Below, piece after piece: positions 1 through 4,633 of a stretch of DNA of 13,418 nt. The notes beneath the pieces are model-generated. The model did no database searches, was not told the DNA's origin, and saw only the letters and a list, made by a program, of their open reading frames with translations. The translations under genes and the position numbers were made by a program. The stretch comes from Caulobacteraceae bacterium (GTDB lineage Bacteria > Pseudomonadota > Alphaproteobacteria > Caulobacterales > Caulobacteraceae): NCBI GenBank assembly GCA_020852035.1, contig JADZBR010000348.1:1-13418 (forward strand), read 5' to 3'. Position 1 is the stretch's first letter. Each line of letters opens with the position of its first letter.

Positions 1-29
1 GCACGGAGAATGTGCGAGAAGCTCCGTGC
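1..29. repeat. Inverted repeat (8-bp stem) at window edge
   Basis: GCACGGAG (1-8) pairs perfectly with CTCCGTGC (22-29) across a 13-nt loop. It lies 25 nt past the stop codon of the minus-strand gene ending at 54, so it could act as a transcription end or belong to whatever lies left of the window. There is no T-run, and the window edge prevents seeing whether the stem continues. Confidence 0.3.
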
Positions 30-53
30 GAACCTTGGCAGACGGGCGCCAAG

Positions 54-473
54 TCACGCCCCCTCCACCACTGCGTGGTCCCCCTGCCCCGCTTCGCAGG
101 GGAGGATTTGAGTTTTCTGGGCGGCGGCGGTCGCTTCGCCGGCCTTGGCCAGTTCGGCCGCGCCGGTGTTGCAGGCGCGCAGGTCGCCCTTGGTCAGGTC
201 GCGGCCGCGGGTGGTGTAGCCCTTGACCGGGCCGATCACGGCGGCGGTCTTGCGGCATTCCTTGACCACCGACTACAGGCCCACCATGCGGGGCTCGGAG
301 CGGCAATAGGCGCCGTTGCACGACCAGGTCACGTCCTCGACGGTGTAGGTCGCCGGCTGGGCCACAGGGGTTTCCAGCACCGCCTGGGCGCGGGTGTTGG
401 AGGCGGCGAAGGCCGGGAAGCCGACGGAGAACGCGGCGGCGGCGCAAAGCGCTTGAATCAAAAGCTTCTGCAT
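54..473 (-). pseudogene. Small secreted protein gene interrupted by an in-frame amber codon
   Basis: The first 66 codons (473-273) begin with a signal peptide (MQKLL, hydrophobic AAAAF, cleavage likely after AFA near residue 23), followed by a short domain with the motif WSCNGAYCRSEP. A TAG codon at 275-273 stops it. The same frame then continues for 72 more codons through VVKECRKTAAVIGPV and LRACN, which reads as the natural second half, with two more cysteines. This is the cysteine pattern of small (about 100 aa) exported proteins frequent in Caulobacterales (possibly the CC_3452-type family; recognised by pattern only). The last 18 or so residues come from the repeat at 57-112, so the original stop also seems lost. 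The gene is divergent from the TetR gene and shares its upstream region. Alternatives are a sequencing error, or a truncated product still being made. Its function is unknown. Confidence 0.6.
57..112. repeat. Structured intergenic repeat of the AAATCCTCCCC type
   Basis: Read on the minus strand this begins AAATCCTCCCC and can fold into several hairpins: CCCCTGC pairing with GCAGGGG, and ACCAC-GCA-GTGGT. A shorter element with the same AAATCCTCCCC/GGGGAGGATTT edge lies at 2388-2425, so the two look like members of one dispersed family. Such GC-rich repeats between genes are common in Caulobacterales (general knowledge, not tested here). This copy overlaps the 3' end of the open frame on the minus strand and supplies its last residues, which is odd for an intergenic element. 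Confidence 0.6.
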
Positions 474-497
474 GAAGTAATCCCCTAGAAAATAAAA

Positions 498-542
498 AGT
501 GCACGGACGGTCACTAGAGGCTAAAGAGCACGAGTGGTCACT
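498..542. promoter_or_regulatory. Operator-like dyad and repeated GGTCACT between divergent genes
   Basis: The 95-nt gap between the minus-strand small protein gene (start 473) and tetR (start 569) holds the dyad AGTGcaCGgaCGgtCACT (498-515; symmetric positions in capitals). Its GGTCACT half recurs at 536-542, itself inside AGTGgtCACT (533-542). Dyads with ACCG/CGGT cores are typical TetR-family operators, so autoregulation plus control of the divergent gene is the natural reading. GCTAAAGA (520-527), lying between the two sites, resembles a Caulobacter-type -10 element. Binding is inferred. Confidence 0.4.
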
Positions 543-568
543 TTTTGCAATGCGGGAGGAACGCTGGC

Positions 569-1180
569 GTGAAAAAAGGCGACGCCACGCGTGCGCGCAT
601 TCTGGAGACCGCGGCCCGGCAGGCGGCGGTGCGGGGGCTGGCGGCGGTCAGCCTGAACGACGTGGCCGAGTCCGTGGGGCTCTCCAAGAGCGCGGTGTTC
701 AAGCATTTCGCCTCCAAGGAGGCCATGCAGTTCGAGGCGCTGGAGGCGACGCTCGACCGCTTCCTGGAGTTCGTCTGGGAGCCCGGCCAGGCCCATCCGC
801 CGGGGCGCGAACGGCTGAAGGTGGTGTTCGACCGCTGGCTCGACTGGGGCGAGGTGGAGAACGCCGAGGGCGGCTGCCTGATCGCCGCCGCCAGCGTCGA
901 GCTGGACGACCAGCCCGGCCCGCTGCGCGAGATGCTGAAGTTCCGCCAGGAGCGTTGGAGGAAGCGCCTGACCGGCGAGTTCCGGGCGCTGACCGACCCG
1001 CCGCTCGGCAAGGACGACGCCCTGGCCGCCGCCTTCCAGATGAAGAGCTTCATCCTCGGCCACGCCGATTCCCGCCGCCTCTTGGACGACCGGAGCGCCC
1101 GGCGGGCCGCCCGCGACGCCTTCGTCGCCCTGCTGGACCGCACCGCGGCCCTGGGGAACGAAGCCAGGGCCCACGCGTAG
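569..1180 (+). CDS. TetR/AcrR family transcriptional regulator
   Basis: A 203-aa one-component repressor-type regulator, the usual TetR length. The N-terminal DNA-binding domain covers about residues 5-55, with the helix-turn-helix at LNDVAESVGLSKSAVFKHF (about 29-47) followed by ASKEAM, the standard TetR_N ending. The rest is a helical ligand and dimerisation domain whose ligand cannot be told from sequence. I chose the GTG at 569 because GGAGGA (555-560) sits 8 nt ahead of it; the longer frame from TTG at 545 has no ribosome binding site and would start upstream of that motif. It is divergent from the broken secreted-protein gene, with a dyad in between (498-515) that is a plausible own operator. 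The csbD gene follows 48 nt downstream, and the end of this gene appears to carry that gene's stress promoter. The regulated pathway is unknown. Confidence 0.9.
   Translation: MKKGDATRARILETAARQAAVRGLAAVSLNDVAESVGLSKSAVFKHFASKEAMQFEALEATLDRFLEFVWEPGQAHPPGRERLKVVFDRWLDWGEVENAEGGCLIAAASVELDDQPGPLREMLKFRQERWRKRLTGEFRALTDPPLGKDDALAAAFQMKSFILGHADSRRLLDDRSARRAARDAFVALLDRTAALGNEARAHA
1155..1179 (+). promoter_or_regulatory. Candidate EcfG (general stress response) promoter for csbD
   Basis: GGAAC (1155-1159), 16 nt, then CGTA (1176-1179). The alphaproteobacterial EcfG/SigT consensus is GGAAC-N16/17-CGTT, so the -35 is exact and the -10 matches 3 of 4 bases. It lies at the very 3' end of tetR, about 50 nt ahead of the CsbD start codon, which is a suitable distance. 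CsbD-type genes are typical general-stress-regulon members, which supports the reading. Confidence 0.5.
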
Positions 1181-1228
1181 TCCTTGCGAACGGCCATCCC
1201 GGCCTCACGAGATCGCAAGGAATATCGG

Positions 1229-1411
1229 ATGCACAAGGACCAGATCGAAGGCGCCGCCAAGGACCTCAAGGGCTCCCTCAAGCAAGGCGTCGGCAAGGTC
1301 ACCGGCGACGAACGCCTGCGCGCCGAAGGGGCCGTCGACAAGGCGGCCGGCAAGATTCAGAAGGGCGTCGGCGCCTTGAAGGACGCCGCCCGCGACGCGC
1401 TCGAACGCTAG
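1229..1411 (+). CDS. CsbD family stress-response protein
   Basis: A 60-aa hydrophilic, alanine/lysine-rich protein of the CsbD family, first known from a SigB-dependent Bacillus gene and widespread as a general-stress marker. Its biochemical role is not established. The family pattern is clear: KDQIEGAAKDLKGSLKQGVG, then GKVTGDERLRAEGAVDKAAG, then GKIQKGVGALKD, i.e. repeated amphipathic helices. AAGGA (1217-1221) lies 7 nt before the ATG at 1229, which decides that start over the upstream in-frame codon at 1184. An EcfG-type promoter motif lies upstream at 1155-1179, so stress induction independent of tetR is likely. Its TAG stop overlaps the TAG stop of the convergent helix-hairpin-helix gene within one CTAG (1408-1411). 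Confidence 0.92.
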   Translation: MHKDQIEGAAKDLKGSLKQGVGKVTGDERLRAEGAVDKAAGKIQKGVGALKDAARDALER

Positions 1412-1599
1412 GTTCTGAACCAAAACCCGGCCTTCGCGAGCGCCGCGCGCAGCTCGCGAAGGCTCCTGGGTCCCATGCCGTGCAGGCCGAGGATTTCCGC
1501 CTCGGTGGCCCCGGCGAGTTGCTCCAGGCGGACAAAGCCCGCGCCGGCCAGCGCACGATGCGCGGGTTTCGCCATCTTCGGGAAACCGCCGCCGGTCAT
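1408..1599 (-). CDS. Small helix-hairpin-helix protein resembling RNA polymerase alpha-CTD
   Basis: A 63-aa protein made almost entirely of one helix-hairpin-helix fold: residues 13-60 run RALAGAGFVRLEQLAGATEA, then EILGLHGMGPRSLRELRAAL, then AKAGFWF. The order (helix, L..L..T.AE.L, G.G..SL.EL...L...G) parallels the C-terminal domain of RpoA, which binds UP-element DNA and activators. DNA or protein binding is therefore likely, but no target is known. The ATG (1599-1597) overlaps the TGA (1598-1596) of the upstream SnoaL-like gene as ATGA, pointing to translational coupling and one transcript. It ends tail-to-tail with csbD inside a shared CTAG. An internal ATG at codon 9 is a possible alternative start. 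Confidence 0.8.
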   Translation of the reverse strand: MTGGGFPKMAKPAHRALAGAGFVRLEQLAGATEAEILGLHGMGPRSLRELRAALAKAGFWFRT

Positions 1600-2042
1600 G
1601 GCGGGACGCCGTCCAGGCCCAGCTGCCCCAGCAGCGCGGCCTGATCGAAATAGGGGCGCTCGCAGACGATCCTGTCGCCGCCCGGCGCGAACTCGAACAC
1701 CGCCGCCATCCGCAGCCGGAAGCTCCGGCCGGTCGGCGCGACGGTCTCGCCGCGCACGCGCAGGGGCCCCAGGTGCGTGCCCATCAGCCAGAACTCGACG
1801 GTCACCGCGTCCTGGCTGGAATGCAACGCGATCAGTTCGTTGCGCTGGTCGGGAAACGGCGTGCGGGACCGGGCGAAGTAGCCCATCACCGCCTCTGCCC
1901 CGTCGAACACCGTCCCGGTCCCGAACAGCTCGTAGCGGGGGTGGTCGAAGGTCGCCAGCACGGCGGCGAAGTCGCCGGCGTTCTCCAGCGCCATGTGATC
2001 GCGGACCACCGCCTCGCGGGCGGCCCTCAGCACTGCGTCCAT
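1596..2042 (-). CDS. SnoaL-like / NTF2-fold protein
   Basis: A 148-aa protein with the cone-shaped NTF2/SnoaL-like pattern: an N-terminal helix pair (VVRDHMALENAGDFAAVLAT), then HPRYELFGTG, a helix with DGAEAVMGYFARSRTPFPD, and C-terminal sheet strands containing VEFWLMGTHLGP and RMAAVFEFAPGGDRIV followed by ERPYFDQAALLGQLG. Family members include polyketide cyclases, ketosteroid isomerase-like enzymes and many binding proteins, so no reaction can be assigned; the FEFAPGGDRIV...YFD ending resembles the ester cyclase subgroup. GGAGGG lies a few nt ahead of the ATG at 2042. It is the first gene of a two-gene unit with the helix-hairpin-helix gene and is divergent from the RAM-domain gene across 82 nt. 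Confidence 0.82.
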   Translation of the reverse strand: MDAVLRAAREAVVRDHMALENAGDFAAVLATFDHPRYELFGTGTVFDGAEAVMGYFARSRTPFPDQRNELIALHSSQDAVTVEFWLMGTHLGPLRVRGETVAPTGRSFRLRMAAVFEFAPGGDRIVCERPYFDQAALLGQLGLDGVPP

Positions 2043-2124
2043 CTTCCCTCCGCCGCAAGGAAACCGCGTGCGTCACGCCCGCCGGCTGCTAGAGAAGAGC
2101 CGCAAAGCCGGAGTTCTCCAAGCC

Positions 2125-2379
2125 ATGATGACGGTCATCTTCGTGTTCATCAAATGCGACCTCGGCAAGGCCCAGGACGTGGCCGCCGACGTGGTCGACA
2201 ACGTCGAACACGCCTCCGAGGTCTACTCCACCTCCGGCCAGTATGACCTCCTGGCCAAGTTCGCCCTGCCGCGCGAGGCCGACATCGGCGCCTTCGTCAC
2301 TCACCAGGTGCAGACCCGGCCGCACATCCGCGACACCTTCACGGTGATCACCTTCTCGCCGTTCCTGCCGTCGAAATAA
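2125..2379 (+). CDS. Stand-alone Lrp/AsnC ligand-binding (RAM) domain protein
   Basis: An 84-aa protein that is only the C-terminal effector domain of Lrp/AsnC regulators, with no helix-turn-helix. The beta-alpha-beta-beta-alpha-beta pattern is visible: VIFVFIKCDLGKAQDVAADV, VEHASEVYSTSGQYDLLAKF, then ADIGAFVTHQVQTRP and DTFTVITFSPF. The SGQYDLLAKF stretch is the family's most conserved segment. Such single-domain proteins oligomerise and bind amino acids in known cases; they may modulate full-length Lrp proteins or act as sensors (inference here). Two tandem ATGs (2125, 2128) are possible starts; GGAG (2110-2113) lies upstream at a rather long spacing. The frame is open further upstream to 2068 but lacks recognisable domain sequence there. 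A strong hairpin repeat follows at 2388-2425. Confidence 0.88.
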   Translation: MMTVIFVFIKCDLGKAQDVAADVVDNVEHASEVYSTSGQYDLLAKFALPREADIGAFVTHQVQTRPHIRDTFTVITFSPFLPSK

Positions 2380-2387
2380 GGCGCGCC

Positions 2388-2425
2388 AAATCCTCCCCCT
2401 CCCCCATTGAAATGGGGGAGGATTT
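2388..2425 (+). repeat. Hairpin repeat with two competing stems (possible terminator)
   Basis: AAATCCTCCCCC (2388-2399) pairs perfectly with GGGGGAGGATTT (2414-2425). In a shifted register, CCTCCCCCATT (2398-2408) pairs perfectly with AATGGGGGAGG (2411-2421). The two stems cannot form together. It lies 9 nt after the stop of the RAM-domain gene and could end that transcript, though there is no long T-run. It shares its edges with the repeat at 57-112. Confidence 0.6.
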
Positions 2426-2439
2426 CCGGCCGCCGCCCC

Positions 2440-2468
2440 TTACAACCGGCCCCCGCGCGCCCTATAGC
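2440..2468 (+). promoter_or_regulatory. sppA: Candidate sigma70-type promoter for sppA
   Basis: TTACAA (2440-2445), a 17-nt spacer, then TATAGC (2463-2468), about 27 nt ahead of the sppA start codon. The spacing is ideal and both hexamers are partial matches to TTGACA and TATAAT. It follows directly after the hairpin repeat at 2388-2425, consistent with sppA being its own transcription unit. Confidence 0.4.
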
Positions 2469-2494
2469 GGAAGCCGGATGAGGGCCCTTCGCCG

Positions 2495-4276
2495 ATGAAA
2501 CAGTTCCTGACCACAATGGCCGGCGTGCTGGCGGGCCTCGTGCTGTTCTTCATCGGCGTGCCGTTCCTGTTGATCGTCATGGCCGCCGGCGCCGCCAAGC
2601 CCGCGCCGACGCCGGCCCACAGCGTGCTGCAGCTCGACCTGCGCCAGGGGCTCACCGACCAGGCGCCGCAGAACCCGTTCCTGGCCATCGGCCGTCGCTC
2701 GACCTCGGTGATGTCGATCATCGAGACGCTGGAGCACGCCAAGGGCGACGACAAGATCAAGGGCGTGCTGGTGCGCCTGCCGGAGGGCGGCATGGAGCCC
2801 GCCGCGGCCGAGGAGCTGCGCCTGGCCTTCAAGCGCTTCCGCGCCGCCGGCAAGCCGATCATCGCCCACAGCCAGGGCATCTATCCGGGCGGGGTGACCA
2901 CCGCGACCTACATGCTGGGCGCTTCGGCCGACGAGTTCTGGATGCAGCCGGGCGCCTCGCTGCAGGTCACGGGCCTGGCGGCCGAGGACATGTTCCTGAA
3001 GCGCGCCTTCGACAAGTACGGCGTCGAGGCCGACTTCCAGCAGCGCTATGAATACAAGAACGCGGTCAATCCGTACCTCTACAGCGACTACACGCCGGCG
3101 CACCGGGAATCGCAGCTCTCCTGGATGGGCTCGGTCTACGACCAGACCCTGGCCGCCGCGGCCGGAGAGCGGCCGAACCGCACGCCGGCGCAGCTGCGCA
3201 CGGCTCTGGAGAGCGGCCCGCAGCTGGCCGACCAGGCCCGGCAGTTGGGCCTGATCGACAAGGTCGGCCAGGTGGAGGAAGCCGCCCAGGCCCTGCTCGC
3301 CCGCGCCGGCAAGGACGCCAAGCTGGTCGACTTCGACGACTACAACCCCCGTTCCGGCGCCGGGACCGGCCAGGCCATCGCCGTGGTCGAGGCCGAAGGG
3401 CCGATCATGACCGGCGAAGGCGGGGCGGCGAACCCCTTCACCGGCGGCGGCGGCATCTATTCCGACGACGTGGCCAAGGCGATCCGCACGGCGGCCAAGG
3501 ACAAGGACGTCAAGGCCATCGTCTTTCGGGTGAACTCGCCCGGAGGTTCGGACGTGGCGTCCGAACAGATCCTCGACGCCGTGCGCGGCTCGATCGCGGC
3601 GGGCAAGCCGGTGGTGGTCTCGATGGGGACCTATGCGGCCTCCGGCGGCTACTGGGTGGCCAGCCAGGCGTCGGCCATCGTCGCCCAGCCCACCACCCTG
3701 ACCGGCTCCATCGGGGTGTTCGGCGGCAAGTTCGCCATCGGCCCGGCGCTGGGGCGCTTCGGCGTCGACGTGCGCGGCCTGCACGTGGGCTCGGACTATT
3801 CGGAGGTCTTCGGCGCCGGCCAGGCGATGACCGAGGCCCAGCGCGCGGGCTTCGCGCGGGTGATGGACGACATCTACGCCCGCTTCGTCGGCCGCGTGGC
3901 GACCGGGCGCAAACTGTCGCCGCAGCGGGTGGGCGAGATCGCCCGCGGCCGGGTCTGGACCGGCGCCCAGGCCCGCGAACTGGGCCTGGTGGACGAACTC
4001 GGCGGCTTCTACGAGGCGGTCGCCAAGGCCAAGAGCCTGGCCAAGCTCTCCGGCGACGTGCGGCTCAAGCGCGTGCGGCCGGCCGGCTCGCCGCTGGAGG
4101 CGCTGGAGAAGATGCTGGGCGTCAGCGCGACCTCCGCCAGGACCCTGGCCGCCGCCGCCTGGGTGCTGGGCGACCCGCGCGCCGAGCGGCTGATCGACGG
4201 GGCGATGGAGGCGCGGCTGCGCTCCGGAAACGGCGCAGCGGCGCTGGCGCCCTCGTTGCGGCTGGGGTCGCGGTAG
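2495..4276 (+). CDS. sppA: Signal peptide peptidase SppA, 67K type
   Basis: A 593-aa inner-membrane serine protease (peptidase family S49, long double-domain form) that degrades signal peptides left after secretion; the active domain faces the periplasm. An N-terminal anchor lies at about residues 8-33 (VLAGLVLFFIGVPFLLIVM). The N-terminal S49 half spans about 45-270 and carries the catalytic lysine, K188 in YEYKNAVNPY. The C-terminal half from about 294 carries VNSPGGS (346-352) and the nucleophile S383 in YAASGGYWVAS, then the STLTGSIGVFG-type strand. The pair corresponds to Lys209/Ser409 of the E. coli enzyme, so it should be active. GAGGG lies ahead of the ATG at 2495; the out-of-frame ATG at 2478 is not used. 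The gene stands alone between hairpin elements with its own candidate promoter. Confidence 0.96.
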   Translation: MKQFLTTMAGVLAGLVLFFIGVPFLLIVMAAGAAKPAPTPAHSVLQLDLRQGLTDQAPQNPFLAIGRRSTSVMSIIETLEHAKGDDKIKGVLVRLPEGGMEPAAAEELRLAFKRFRAAGKPIIAHSQGIYPGGVTTATYMLGASADEFWMQPGASLQVTGLAAEDMFLKRAFDKYGVEADFQQRYEYKNAVNPYLYSDYTPAHRESQLSWMGSVYDQTLAAAAGERPNRTPAQLRTALESGPQLADQARQLGLIDKVGQVEEAAQALLARAGKDAKLVDFDDYNPRSGAGTGQAIAVVEAEGPIMTGEGGAANPFTGGGGIYSDDVAKAIRTAAKDKDVKAIVFRVNSPGGSDVASEQILDAVRGSIAAGKPVVVSMGTYAASGGYWVASQASAIVAQPTTLTGSIGVFGGKFAIGPALGRFGVDVRGLHVGSDYSEVFGAGQAMTEAQRAGFARVMDDIYARFVGRVATGRKLSPQRVGEIARGRVWTGAQARELGLVDELGGFYEAVAKAKSLAKLSGDVRLKRVRPAGSPLEALEKMLGVSATSARTLAAAAWVLGDPRAERLIDGAMEARLRSGNGAAALAPSLRLGSR

Positions 4277-4315
4277 CACGCCTCACTTTCCATCTGGATC
4301 GCGTTCCGCCTACCG

Positions 4316-4457
4316 CGTCATCCTGGCCTTGCGCCCGGGCCCCTCTCTGTCCACGCTTCCCACGTCCATCCTGTGAGACGCCGGACCGGCGGCGCCCGGG
4401 CCGCGAGCCGATGGCGCGGTTGCGACAGGGGTCCTGGGCGCAAGGCCCAGGATGACG
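4316..4457. repeat. BIME-like inverted repeat pair
   Basis: The left arm (4316-4343, starting CGTCATCCTGG) and right arm (4428-4457, ending CCAGGATGACG) are reverse complements apart from one mismatch and two single-base gaps over about 28-30 nt. The right arm is itself a hairpin: TCCTGGGC (4432-4439), loop GCAAG, GCCCAGGA (4445-4452). The 84 nt between the arms hold a further small palindrome, CGCCGGACCGGCG (4379-4391). The layout, two palindromic units in opposite orientation, is that of REP/BIME elements. It fills the gap between sppA and the receptor gene, and could end sppA transcripts. Confidence 0.65.
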
Positions 4458-4576
4458 ATGTTTCAGGGATAGGTCCGGTTCAACCTGAGAGGATCAGGCT
4501 CCAGGCGTCCGGCCGCGGGCTCCGGGGCTCGCTCCGCGCCTGACGCAGACATCGCTCGGCCGCCGGCCCCGGCCCA

Positions 4577-4609
4577 AAGAAAAGGGGCCGCACCAACCGG
4601 TGCGGCCCC
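4577..4609 (-). terminator. Intrinsic terminator of the TonB-dependent receptor gene
   Basis: GGGGCCGCACC (4584-4594) and GGTGCGGCCCC (4599-4609) form a perfect 11-bp GC-rich stem with a 4-nt loop. On the minus strand the stem is followed by TTTTCTTT, the U-rich tail of a Rho-independent terminator. It starts 24 nt beyond the receptor stop codon. Confidence 0.88.
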
Positions 4610-4633
4610 CGAACTGTCGACCTTGAAGGCCGA

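Larger units (their letters stand above)
4277..4633. other. Gene-free convergent intergenic region
   Basis: These 357 nt separate the convergent sppA and receptor genes. They hold the inverted repeat pair at 4316-4457 and the receptor's terminator at 4577-4609. The part from 4458 to 4576 is GC-rich, and I see no coding or regulatory signal in it. Confidence 0.6.

Noticed and set aside
545..568. TTG start giving a TetR protein 8 residues longer
   Set aside because: GGAGGA at 555-560 falls inside the extra codons and is correctly spaced for the GTG at 569.
499..1644. A 381-aa plus-strand frame spanning the tetR and csbD region
   Set aside because: It is out of frame with two well-supported genes, strongly arginine/glycine-rich, and crosses into the convergent gene pair; its translation has no recognisable domain.
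2462..4279. A 605-aa open frame on the minus strand opposite sppA
   Set aside because: It is low-complexity R/A/G/H-rich antisense translation without motifs; sppA on the plus strand has complete catalytic residues.
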